Position numbers and translations under genes: made by a program. A stretch of 64,000 bases of DNA from Neoceratodus forsteri (taxonomy: Eukaryota; Chordata; Ceratodontiformes; Ceratodontidae): contig CM057453.1 in the NCBI GenBank assembly GCA_016271365.2, positions 1,092,668,001 to 1,092,732,000 of the forward strand, given 5' to 3'. Positions 55,080 to 64,000 of the stretch are shown here, piece after piece. A model generated the notes under the pieces. That model was given only the letters and a program-made list of their open reading frames with translations, was not told the origin of the DNA and did not search any database. Positions within the stretch are counted from its first letter, which is position 1. Each line of letters begins with the position of its first letter.

Positions 55080-56030
55080 TAGCTTGCCCTCGCTCCTGAG
55101 CTGTTTCCCCCCACCTTCATTCCTTATCCTGCACCCTCTGTTCCTGTAACACTTACTTTCCCATCCCCGCTCTCTTCCCTTCCCACTTAGCCATTTCTCC
55201 AGTACCCCTGTCATTACCCCCTCCCTTTTTCCTGCCCTCCCCTCTCCTGCTCTTTGCCGCCTCTCCCCTCTAACCGCCTCACTCCCTCTCTGCCGTCTTT
55301 GGTTCCACGCCGTAACAGGTTGCTACCTTGTACCGCTAATGCAGTAACTTGCCGCCACCCTTCCTACCTTTCTTTCACCTTTCTGCCCCTCTCCTGCCAG
55401 CTTTCCCTCCTTCTTTTATTCTTCCCTCTTCTCCGTATGCTCAGTCCTCACCCCTCCTCTCCTATTTTATCCGCCTCCCGCCAGTTTCGTGACTCCCCTC
55501 TCTCTCTGCCGTCTCGTAGTTCCACGGCTCGAGCCGCAGGTTCTTTCTCTACCCCGCCAATGCCGTTTCACCGCCCTCGCCTCTTGTCCTCCTCCCTTCT
55601 TCTGCTCCACTGCGCTCTTACTAGGTGCACTCTATCTCCCTACCCCACTCATTTCCCTATCTGTTCCGTGCCCTTCATCCCTTTCCCCTATACCCTGCCC
55701 TTCCCACCCTACCCTTCCCTCCCCATTCCTTTAGTTCAAATCCTCCTCACCCTTGCACCTAGTCCCCCACACTCCTCCTGCACATCACCCTCTCTCCCTC
55801 TCTATTTTTTTGCACCCATAAGCTTCACTGTCCTATTCTCCATCTCTCCGTCTCTTGCCAACTCCGGTTCCACCGTCCCGGCCACAGGTGGTAACCTTCT
55901 CCCGCTAATGCAGCACTTGCGCCTTAACCTCCCTCCTGTCCTCCCTTTTTGCTATTCCTTACCACCCCTGTCTCCGTCTCCCTGCCCTACCCTTACACCT
56001 GTCCCCTACCACCTCTCCCCTAGTTCTCAA
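55080..56030 (+). repeat. C/T-rich LINE 3' UTR tract
   Basis: Strong pyrimidine skew (for example CCCTCCCCATTCCTTTAG-type sequence) over nearly 1 kb. The 287-codon open frame at 55,254-56,117 is a composition effect, full of P, S and L, and not a gene. CCTCCCGCCAG and CCTCTCTCTGCCGTCT-like words recur at about 55,280 and 55,490, suggesting an internal duplication of about 210 bp. Confidence 0.7.
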
Positions 56031-56459
56031 CAACTGAATACATGTAATTTTATCCTTATTGCTATGTTGACTACACTGTGTGACTTGTCCTTTGCAAATG
56101 TATCCTGCTCTGTGTAATTTCTTATGTATCCTGCAAATGTATCCTGCTTTGTGTAATCTCTTATGTATCACTGTGTTCTGTAACTGTACCTCCCGGGTCA
56201 TGCCTGAAAATAGTCACTTGTTGGCTAGCGCACTTACCCGGTCAACAAAAACTAAATAAAAATAAATAAAACATGCCAAGACCGATTCCTAGCCTTTTCC
56301 TATGGCTAATCAGTCGCATCTACCCAACCGAACATAAAGTACCGGTAAAGACCTAGTACATTATGACCACAATTACTGCAACCCTCAGTGATGCTCGAGA
56401 CGCTCTGCCCCTGCTTCTGGTTACCTGTATGATATTTATAAATAAATTGTCTGTGCATG

Positions 56460-57560
56460 AAATGCCAGTATGTGAGAGATTTGGCCTTTAACTTTCAGGG
56501 TCAGTAGCTGAAACAACAGGATACTGTAAAACAGACCAGAAGAACCAGTTAAGACTTCCTTACAGAAGTGCATTTTTGTAACTGTTTATGACCTGCCCAG
56601 GCTTTTGAAGTTGAAAACCAAATGGGCGTTTTATGACATTACAGGAGACAAGGTAATTGGGCTGGTTCCTCTCCTTTTAGCATATAACCAAAAATGTGTG
56701 AAGAGTCATAAAATCCCTCAGATCACACTAGCACAGGAAATCAGCCCAAGAGGACATGCGTGTGGGATTGTTAAGTTCAAAGAGAAAATGTTTAATTAAA
56801 GACTGTCATATTTGGGAAATGGCTAGTTACAGATTTTTCAAAGCAATGACTCACATCCTCAGAGACAGATGTCAGAAATTATCTAAGGGAGGTTCTAGCT
56901 GACCTCATCAAAAGGGGGTGGGGACAGATAGAGTTAAAAATGAAACACTGTGTATGGAAAAGTGACATAGGATTCTACACTCCAACTGGGAAAGCACTTA
57001 GAAAGGTAATACTCAGAAAGAAATAAAGTATTTCTGGTAGGAGTGTTTTGTCTCAAGTTCCTTTTTATTTTACGTGATTGTAAGTTGTATGATATATTTT
57101 CTGTGTTTAATTTTACATGTTTTTATCATCTTTTATTAAACAATCTATTCTTTCAAAATACTACCTGGGTGTCTTTTCAGTTTCTTTTTGCATGTGATTT
57201 ATATGTGGTTAAGTCTGACAGCTGTTTAAAAAGCTTGACTGTGTTACTGAGCTTGTGTAAAAAGGTAAGAATATACCTAAGGTCTCTTACAGAGTTTTAA
57301 GGGTTCATTTTGGAGACCTGGCTGGGTGCCCCTGGCAAAAGATTGTACTGCAGTCCGAAAGAGGATACATATCTGAGCCTGTAACTGGGTATGCTAGCAT
57401 AAAGTTCACAGTTTGAATCCCTCCAAAACTCGAGGCTAAAGGTGATCTGGACACAAAGCAGACAGGAGGGTTACTCTGTCTGTTACCAGTTCACACTATT
57501 GCACTCTGAAGTTGGCACTGTGGAAGCAGAGGGCCTGACCTATGGAGTGCATTTTTGACA
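56460..57560 (-). repeat. Unnamed interspersed repeat, copy 2
   Basis: The reverse complement matches 7,620-8,600: GTCAGGCCCTCTGCTTCCACA, GGAGGGATTCAAACTGTGAAC, CAGGCTCAGATA and the CTTACCTTTTTACAC block. The small open frames at 56,605 and 57,043 on the plus strand are not conserved between the two copies, so noncoding. Confidence 0.6.
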
Positions 57561-58399
57561 ATGCTCACCTGGCCTCAGTGCCCAACCACCCAAAAAGCAT
57601 CTGTTCGCCACCCTCAGCTACATACAGTACCCACTCCACTCCGACCCAAGTATATAACCACAGTCCCACTTACCTGCATAGCCAAACTGACCATCCCACT
57701 ACATAAAGAATCATTTTCTCTGCCGGGGCTGCCCTCACAGCCCCTTCAATATATATAAAAAACTCCAGTCATGGCATATAGTCAACAAGCACATGCATGG
57801 TAAGCTCAGTCTGTTTTCACACAGCATGCTGTATTCCCTTCCACCATGGGATTCACGTCCACCATATTACTTCCTGTCGCCATCTTCCCAGACCCAAAAA
57901 CTGTAAGTAAGCCCTGGTCTTGTCCAGAACCAATTTAACATATATTTTTGTGTATCTTACTGAGATGGATTTGAAATAACATTTTGGGTAATTGGGGCTT
58001 TTGGTTGAGGCAGGAGTACACTCATAGTTTTGGTGGGGAGAGAGGTCAGGCACATTGTTGGGGGGGAGAACCACACTAAGATCAGTGAATCATACATGTG
58101 ATATCTCCCTCTTTACGCAGGAGACTCCTGTTTTTTTTTTGGCTGAACTCCCTCCTGGGAAACAAAATCTCCTGCTGAAGTAAAATTCTGTCCAAAATAT
58201 CCATGTTTTTGGGCAGATAAAGACACATAAAAATTAAGTCAGTGATGAACAATGTATCTGATAACTTTATACAACTAGTTGTTTATTCTTTTTAGTGCTT
58301 ATTCTTGACAAAATGACATACATTAAATTTTTGTAATGACTTTTTTCTTATTTTTTGATGCCATTTAAGAACAAACTCATGCTACGGCATCTCCCAACT
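57561..58399. other. No recognisable feature
   Basis: Intron-type sequence between the repeat and the 52-bp tandem repeat. The minus frame at 57,853-58,074 has no domain. No RNA gene or terminal repeat seen. Confidence 0.5.
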
Positions 58400-58555
58400 A
58401 ACAGGCCAATCTCCCTCCTAATTTGATCCAAATCTCCCTCTTAAGCAAATTGGCAGGCCAATCTCCCTCCTAATTTAGCCCAAATCTCCCTCTTAAGCAA
58501 GTTGGCAGGCCAATCTCCCTCTCAATTTGACCCAAATCTCCCTCTTAAGCCAGCT
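58400..58555 (+). repeat. 52-bp tandem repeat, three units
   Basis: Units start at 58,400, 58,452 and 58,504, each of the form GGCAGGCCAATCTCCCTCCT, AATTTGACCC, AAATCTCCCTCTTAAGCAAG. Within each unit the CAATCTCCCTC and AAATCTCCCTC words form a half-repeat. It lies in the presumed first intron, about 180 bp behind the FKTN donor. Confidence 0.9.
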
Positions 58556-58737
58556 GGACATATCACATGTATGGTGAATGCATTGTTGAACAAGTTCGCC
58601 ATCTCCTCAGGGTTGAGGGTGACAGTCCCACTATTGGTGAGAATCACGGACTCAATTATTTAGCGAAACGTTCACATCCTGACAAACACTCCCACATCTT
58701 AAATCTGAACCGAAATGAAAGAACAATACAAACTCAC

Positions 58738-58842
58738 CTTTGCTGATAAATACTGCCTGTAGTAATACAGCTGAAATAGGAGGAAAACCGAACTAGTCAC
58801 CGTCAGCAGAGCCAAAATAACGGTCTTGTTGATTCTAGGCAT
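58738..58842 (-). CDS. FKTN: Fukutin, first coding exon
   Basis: 35 codons from the ATG at 58,842-58,840 to a GTGAGT donor at 58,737-58,732 (phase 0). It reads M-P-RINK, then the hydrophobic [15 protein letters not shown] and [10 protein letters not shown]. Human fukutin begins, from memory, with the same [20 protein letters not shown] and YLS blocks, so the identification is firm. The hydrophobic run is the signal anchor of a type II Golgi membrane protein. Fukutin transfers ribitol-5-phosphate from CDP-ribitol onto the core M3 glycan of alpha-dystroglycan, acting before FKRP. An in-frame region upstream ends at the acceptor CTGTAG at 58,921-58,916. The catalytic exons are not in this window. 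The ATG context (CTGATGC) is weak. Confidence 0.93.
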
Positions 58843-58915
58843 CAGTCCTTATGACATCTGACAACATCAATCATCTTTATGCATGTTCCGTTGTCCCTGC
58901 ACATTCTGCAGAAGT
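58843..58915 (-). other. FKTN: FKTN 5' UTR part of the same exon
   Basis: Between the acceptor (TTCTTCGTCTGTAG, last base at 58,916) and the ATG are 73 bases, including two short upstream ATGs (for example CAGATGTCATAAGG). This suggests that a noncoding first exon lies further right, in or near the CpG-rich stretch. I could not find a convincing minus-strand donor for it. Confidence 0.65.
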
Positions 58916-58989
58916 CTACAGACGAAGAATTCAGACACTTTAGTGGCACAATAAAAACAACAATTTTCTGCACTATATTGCAACCAACC

Positions 58990-59160
58990 AGTCAACATCC
59001 GAGACTATGTGCATCCCCATTTGGCCTCCCCAGCTAGCGTCCGGTGCCAGAACGCGCATCCTGCTGAGTGAGTTTCGTGGACGCGCGTCCATACCGGAAG
59101 TCAGCTGCGAACCTACAAGTATGGGAAAGAGCGGCTGTGGGCGAAACAGGTAAGTGGGGC
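58990..59160. promoter_or_regulatory. CpG-rich, probably bidirectional promoter of FKTN
   Basis: A local run of CpGs (ACGCGC, GACGCGCGTCC, CTAGCGTCCGG) in otherwise CpG-poor DNA, with an ETS/GABP site ACCGGAAGT at 59,093-59,101. No TATA box. Such short ETS-bearing CpG islands are typical of housekeeping promoters and often work in both directions. It lies 180-250 bp upstream of the FKTN exon. Confidence 0.65.
59121..59149 (+). CDS. Possible first coding exon of a divergent gene
   Basis: ATG at 59,121 with A at -3 and G at +4, nine codons (M-G-K-S-G-C-G-R-N) and then the perfect donor CAG/GTAAGT at 59,147-59,155. It lies 20 bp after the ETS site. The product is not recognised. It may equally be the 5' exon of a noncoding divergent transcript. 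No convincing second exon was found up to 60,700. Confidence 0.35.
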
Positions 59161-60759
59161 AATGTCAGATTCTTCGTTGGTCTCTTCAGTCCTCTTGTGA
59201 GACTTGCCTGTAGTACAAGCATGAGACTGTTGTCTGGCGGAACGTGTGGATAGCCGGTTCTGAGTTGTATATTGGGGACTTGTCTTGGGGTGCTTTGTAT
59301 AGTCTCTGCTGTGCATGCCTCTCAACTGTCCCACGTTACGAGACACACGTCCCCCCATTATATCCCCGAGAATGTTGTCTGTACATTATTCGTGCATGCA
59401 TAATGCCTTCACAGAGAAGGTGGTGTAATCTCGGACTTTGAAGAAGAATGTACATGCCATTGGATTGTAAAAACACAATTAAACTTGTCCAAGTAAAGGA
59501 ACTATTGTTCCAAGCCTGGTACAGTATTCTTGGGTTTATTGATGTGTCCCACTTTCTGAGGGCCATTGCCCGTTAGGGTCTTAGCATCAGAATGAGTAAG
59601 TTGGGCGATTTGAAATGCATTGTAATTCTCTTGATTTTAGAAATAAGATTAAAGCAGTATATAAGGCTTTTGTGAATTGCGTTGTTAATCTTTTAAGAGA
59701 GAGTCTTTTTCTGAAAGGGTGAGACTGAGCGTCTCACATTTTGAGTGTCTGAGTCCCCTATTTCAATGACATTATGCTGAGAGGTATGGTGCTGTTGTGT
59801 TTATTGCTGAAAGAGACATAAATCGGGCACTTCAGAAGCCATGCTCACGCTTTCAGACTTCTTCATCACTAATGTGCTGAGGAGGTGCTGTATCTGTGCT
59901 GATGTAATACTGGGCTTGTGGCAGAACATAAGGCGCACCATTTAACATCAAGGCTTGTGTTATAGTTACCAACGTTTGGCTATTAAACCAATTTGCATGC
60001 AAGTTTGTAGTGTGGGGGCATGGTTGCTTTCACAATTGCAAACCTCCCAAACATTTTGAAATATCTTCAAAATATTAACTTTCTAACAAACTAGAAAGAT
60101 TGGTGGTGTTTTAAATTCAGAGCTTAGGTCAAGCATTACAGCTGTGAGAGGAGCAGACCGTCTCTGTCCATTGTTGGTACAAATAACTTGGAAAAGAACA
60201 AATTATCAGGGTATAAGGAGTTCATGAAACTAGGGATGTTATCCAGGATTATCTTTTCCAATATCATCCCAGTACTTAGAGCTGGTATGTTAAGAGCATT
60301 GGTTCACCATTAGGCAGGCTAATGCATGGCTAAGGGTCTGTGCAGTAGGAGTGGTTGTAGTTTCCTGGATAATTGGAGGGAACTGAATTGTTACTTTTTG
60401 GACCTGTGTAAGCAACTAGTATTGATTCTGTTTTTGGGGTTGACTTTTCTTAGTTTAACTTTAATTTGCTGTGGTGGAACTGTAGCTGGGAGATATTTGC
60501 AGTCATTTGTGACTAGACCTGTTACTTAAGCTCCTTGAAATAGGTGTCTGAAAGGAAGGAAGGCACTCCCCGAGGTGGAGGGTCAGAGTTGTAGTTGATT
60601 GTTTCTGGAGGGCATAGTTTAACAACATACACCTGTTAATATCCTTAAAGGCACAGCACACTGAATAGGAGTAGAGACACTCACAAGCTTGCACACACTA
60701 AAACAAGAACACATTTAAAAAAAAAAAAAAGTATCTGTAATAGGAAAGGACAAAGGGAC
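59161..60759. other. No recognisable feature
   Basis: AT-rich DNA right of the promoter. Candidate acceptors (for example TCTCTTGATTTTAG at 59,628-59,641) lead into frames with immediate stops. No repeats recognised, except an A-run at 60,717-60,731 next to the CR1 start. Confidence 0.45.
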
Positions 60760-60765
60760 ACAGAC

Positions 60766-61720
60766 TTGTGGGGAGTGGTGCAATGCACTGGCTGTGGAGC
60801 AGCAGTCTTCCAGGAGTCATTTTGGAGACGGCACTGCTGCCTTATTTGTAGGCACCTCTCTGGTCTGAGGGAGGAGGAGGAGGTTCGTCTCCATGCTGAC
60901 CTGGCAAGGATTTGGGAAACCTGCTCTCTCACCCAGGGATCACCCAGGCCATCGCCACTACCTCAGAGGTTGCCAGGAAAGAGGAGTGGTTGGACCACAG
61001 TGGGCTCAGGGAGGGTGAGGGTGGTAAACAGAGGCGCATCCCTTCAATTGTGCCTCTCCACAGTTCATTCGCCACTCTGGTGGAGCATGATTCTTCTATG
61101 GAGGCACTTGCAGTGGAGACCAAGGAGGATGCTGGGAACCTCCACAATGGAGACCCACAGGAGGGAGGCACAGGACCCCACAGGGGAAGGAAACAACTCC
61201 TGGTGGGGGGAGGGGCTCAGTTGTTGGGTAGAACTAGGGCAGGGAGGGGAAAGGGAGGTAAGGTGCCTGCTTGGTGCCATGGCTTGGAGGGACAGGAAAC
61301 AAATCCTCAGGATCGTGGGAGCAGCTGCAAGGGGGAGTGAGCTGGATGTCATTATCCACCTAGGGACAAATGACCTAGCTGGGAATGGGATCAGAGCAGT
61401 GCAACAGGAGTTTGTGGAGGTGCCTTAGACAAGTAGCACACATGGTAGCTTTCTCGGAAGTGCTACCTGTCTATGGCATTTTCGAGTCTAGGGTACTGTG
61501 CACCATGGGATTTAATGACTGGTTGAAAAACTGGTGCAGAGCTCAGGGATTTGGCTTCATTGGGGGCTGGGGCTCCACTTGGAGGGATGCAGGCCTATAC
61601 AGGCACAATGGTCTGCATCTATCCAGGAGGAGCCAGGATCCTAGGTGATGGATTTAAATGCTTCACTGGCAAGCATTTAAAAGTAGCGAGGGGCATTGAA
61701 AAGAAGGGAAATCCTAGCCC
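60766..61720 (+). pseudogene. CR1 ORF1 with esterase-type GTND box, broken
   Basis: The N-terminal part has CTGCGAAVFQ and RRHCCLICRHL (C..C pairs, a PHD-like zinc motif of CR1 ORF1), followed by a coiled, E-rich LREEEEVRLHADLARIW. Further on, SELDVIIHLGTNDLAGN is the GTND block of an SGNH-type esterase domain known in CR1 ORF1 proteins. A frame change at about 61,430 moves the remainder (VAFSEVLPVYG, FNDWLKNWC) to another frame. It would bind the element's RNA; the role of the esterase is not known. Confidence 0.8.
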
Positions 61721-61861
61721 CTTCCCCCCACAAAATATGGGTAGTTAGGGGTACACAGCAAGATAGAGCAGTCGATAGGGAGAAGGACAGGGGTAAATGG
61801 AGAAAAAGACAAGGGCAGTAAGGACGGGGATGGGGCAAAAAGAAATAAAGCCATAACAAAA

Positions 61862-62640
61862 TGGAGGGTAATGAGTACTAATGCCCATAGTCTAGGTAAA
61901 AAGCTCTCCAAAATGGTGGCCTTGATGGAAGAGGGATGCCTGGATATCGTGGCAGTCACAGAAACATGGTACACAGAGAACCATGACTGGGATGTTAGTA
62001 TACCAGGGTACACAATCTACAGGAAGGACAGGGAGGGAAAAAGAGGAGGAGGAGTAGCTCTCTAGTTAAGGGAAGGGATCAAAGCAATAGAACTAAAGGG
62101 TAAACAGGGAGGAGAGGAGATGAGGCACTGTGGGTCACCCTGGAGACTGGAACTGGCACCACAGTCCACACAGGGGTTGTATACAGACCCTGTCTCGGGG
62201 AGGAAGTGGACAAGGAAATGATAGAAGGCATCCTTGGAATGTCAGAGAAAGGGGAGATATTGCTGATGTGGGACCTGAATATGCCAGATGTTAACTGGAG
62301 CACCTTTGCTGCAGCCACATCCAAGAGCAGGGCCATTCTCAATGCCCTACAGGGGGCATGCCTCAGACAGCTAGTTTTGGAACCCACTTGGGAGGGAGCA
62401 ATCTTAGACCTGGTACTCTCAAATGGGGACGGAGAGAGGATCCCCGATCTTGAAGTGGGTAGCCATCAGGGAACAAGCGACCACCAAGCAGTGTGGTTCA
62501 CGATAAACTTAGCTGTAGAGTCAAGCCATACAAAAGTCAAGGTACTGGACTTCAGGAGGACTGATTCTGTCAAACTAGGAGAGTGCCTCAGAAAAGCACT
62601 AGCAAACAGGCAAGAAGGTGGGGTGGAGCAACAATGAGGA
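61862..62640 (+). pseudogene. CR1 endonuclease, broken
   Basis: MSTNAHSLGKKL start, LDIVAVTETWYTENHDWDVS (catalytic glutamate in TETW intact), YTIYRKDREGKRGGGVAL, then a stop and a frame change. Continues with LLMWDLNMPDVNWS (GDFN changed to WDLN), LRQLVLEPT, ILDLVLSNGD and GTSDHQAVWF (SDH intact). The WDLN change and the frame break would abolish activity. Confidence 0.85.
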
Positions 62641-62819
62641 AACATCAAAACCGCCATCACAGAGGCAACAAGCCCTTGTGTGAAGCAAATAAACAAATCA
62701 AAACACACTATGGTTCTCAAAAGAAGTGGTGGGGAAGGTAAGGGAGAAAAAGATAGCATTCAGGAAGTATAAGGAAACACAGAAGGAGCAGGACAGAGAA
62801 TTGTACCAGTTGAAGTAGA

Positions 62820-63954
62820 AGGAAGTGGGGAAGATAGTCGGAATAGCAAAGGCCCAAACCGAGGAAAATATAGCCAACTCTGTTAAGAAGAGGGATAAAA
62901 CCTTTTATAGGTACATTAGGGAGCAAAGAAAGACTAAGGGAGGGATACTGAGGCCGAATAAAGAGGACGGTGTTTGGGCAGAGAGCGACAGTGAAAAAGC
63001 AGGGATACTTGAATGAATACTTCTGCTCAGTATTCACAATAGAAAAGCAAGGGGAGATACCTAATCCAGTCAATAGAAGCACTCTGGATAGGGGGTTGAT
63101 ATTAGTCCTTTCACAGAAGAAAGGGTTCTGATAGAACTCTTAAAACTGAAGGTGGATAAAGCAATGGGGCCTGATGGGATTCACCACAGAATTCTAAAAG
63201 AACTAAAGGAAGAACTAGTAACACAACTGACTACCCTTTTTAATAAATCATGGGAGGATAGGTTGGTACCTGAGGACTGGAGGAGGGTGGATGTGATTTC
63301 CCTTCACAAAAGTGGGAGCAAGACAGAGGCAGGAAACTACAGACCTGTCAGTTTGACCTCAGTGGTAGGAAAATGATGGAATCATTTCTGAAGGAAAGAA
63401 TTGTTGAGTACCTAGAGGCCAGTGGGGCACAGGACCCAAGGCAACATTGATTCACAGTGGGAAGGTCATGTCAGATAAATCTAATTGATTTCTTTGACTG
63501 GGTGACCAAAGTAGTAGACCAGGGAGGGGCTGTGGACATGGCCTTCCTAGACTTTAGCAAGGCATTTGACATAGTCCCACACAAAAGATTAATAAACAAA
63601 TTAGCAGGGTGGTAGCCTGGGTAAAACACTGGCTGGACAACAGGACACAGAGGGTAATAGTAAATGGAGTCCACAGTGAAGAAAGGGGGGTTACTAGTGG
63701 GGTACCGCAGGGTTCAGTAGCGGGGCCGGTCCTTTTTAATGTCTTTTTAAGTGACATTGCAGAGGGACTGGAAGGGAAAGTATTTCGCTTTGCAAATGAC
63801 ACAAAGATCTGCAACAGGGTTGATACGCTAGGTGGGGTGGATAGGATGAGAAGGGACTTGGCAAGGTTGGAGGAATGGTCAAATGTATGGCAGCTTAGAT
63901 TCAATGAAAGAGGTGCAAAGTAATGCACCTAGGAAACAAAAACCCAGGGGAAGT
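62820..63954 (+). pseudogene. CR1 reverse transcriptase, cut near the right edge
   Basis: KRDKTFYRYIREQRKTKGG, AMGPDGIHHRILKELKEEL, LVPEDWRRVDVISLHKSGS, NYRPVSLTSVVGK. After a frameshift: INLIDFFDWV and a FLDFSKAFDIVPH box; then VAWVKHWLDNRTQRV, GVPQGSVAGPVLFNVFLSD and FANDTKI at about 63,790 (the first D of FADD changed to N). The thumb starts with WQLRFNERGAK and is cut at about 63,954. Confidence 0.85.
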
Positions 63955-64000
63955 GTGACAGAGTGACCTCTGTCATGGAAGGGTGCCCTGGTATTTGAAC
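63955..64000. other. Start of another repeat, cut by the window edge
   Basis: The CR1 reading ends at GTGTGACAGAGTGACCTCTG. A TGTGACA start could be an LTR edge, but the window ends after 46 bases, so nothing further can be said. Confidence 0.3.

Larger units (their letters stand above)
54127..56270 (+). mobile_element. L2-type LINE, 3' half with UTR and tail
   Basis: Begins after the catalytic box (54,127, truncated there), codes to 54,910, then has a C/T-rich 3' UTR (55,080-56,030), and ends in GTCATGCCTGAAAATAGTCA, GCGCACTTACCCGGTCAAC and (AAATA)n at 56,194-56,270. It abuts the minus-strand L2 head-to-head at about 54,000-54,127. This copy links the orphan tails at 20.6 and 46.7 kb to an L2-type ORF2. 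Confidence 0.85.
60760..63954 (+). mobile_element. CR1 LINE with ORF1 and ORF2, nearly complete
   Basis: The most complete CR1 in the window: ORF1 with zinc-type and esterase parts (60,766-61,720), ORF2 endonuclease (61,862-62,640) and reverse transcriptase (62,820-63,922). The reading stops near 63,954, where other sequence begins. Frameshifts at about 61,430, 62,110 and 63,380 and a few stops mean no function. Confidence 0.88.

Noticed and set aside
55254..56117. 287-codon plus-strand frame
   Set aside because: Pyrimidine-skewed LINE 3' UTR; composed mostly of P, S and L without any domain, and it follows a LINE stop codon.
1..58700. Further FKTN exons on the minus strand
   Set aside because: I looked for the conserved downstream fukutin blocks in the non-repeat stretches and in the minus-strand frames and recognised none; short exons could still be missed by eye.
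1..64000. Endogenous retrovirus or other viral insert
   Set aside because: All reverse transcriptases seen are of LINE, DIRS or PLE type; no integrase core, protease or envelope pattern was found.

Overview
This window is vertebrate nuclear DNA dominated by transposable elements. The only host protein-coding sequence I can name with confidence is a single short exon near the right end. At 58,738-58,842 on the minus strand there is a 35-codon first coding exon that matches the start of fukutin (FKTN): a RINK-type start, a single transmembrane segment and a triple-tyrosine stretch, closed by a GTGAGT donor. About 180-250 bp upstream is a CpG-rich stretch with an ETS site (ACCGGAAGT). From it a second possible exon points the other way, with an ATG in good context and a CAG/GTAAGT donor. 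If that reading is right, everything from 1 to 58,737 is FKTN first-intron DNA (at least 58.7 kb) that has absorbed many retroelements. I found no further FKTN exon.

The repeat fauna is three tyrosine-recombinase DIRS elements, a Penelope-like element (PLE) with a GIY-YIG domain, many CR1/L3 LINEs (two with a GTND esterase-type ORF1), several L2-type LINEs, one L1/Tx1 LINE, a 470-635 bp tRNA-derived SINE, foldback and terminal-inverted-repeat DNA elements, and a hammerhead ribozyme. This mix suggests an amphibian with a fairly large genome (a caecilian would fit), or possibly a lungfish. That is inference from repeat content, not proof.

Layout. 1-1,520: L1 ORF2 fragment (minus). 1,538-4,740: one CR1/L3 copy (plus) broken by a SINE, an unassigned insert, a hammerhead-bearing repeat and a 587-bp foldback. 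5,830-7,522: diverged repeats, a foldback, a 328-bp TIR element and a 292-bp palindrome with a hammerhead-like centre. 7,620-8,600: an unnamed repeat with a partner at 56.5-57.6 kb. 8,900-10,150: L2 LINE (minus). 10,206-13,500, 13,549-19,512 and 22,990-27,825: three DIRS elements, all minus. 20,151-20,705: a 39-bp minisatellite joined to an L2-type tail. 27,828-28,330 and 30,650-31,790: CR1 fragments. 32,045-39,058: a SINE split by a 6.35-kb head-to-head PLE insertion with a 14-bp target duplication. 39,419-40,412: TA/CA microsatellite and a pogo/Tigger-like element. 41,100-49,312: a long CR1 (plus) with a CR1 (minus) inside it, which in turn holds an L2-type tail. 51,400-56,270: L2-type LINEs and another SINE. 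58.4-59.2 kb: tandem repeat, FKTN exon and promoter. 60,760-63,954: nearly complete CR1 (plus).

None of the retroelement proteins is intact: all carry frameshifts, stops or truncations. Target-site duplications let the order of insertion be read directly, for example SINE first and PLE second at 32-39 kb. The hammerhead motifs are of two kinds: one with an intact catalytic core (3,631-3,702) and four degenerate PLE-type ones that all carry the same G-to-A change in the core.
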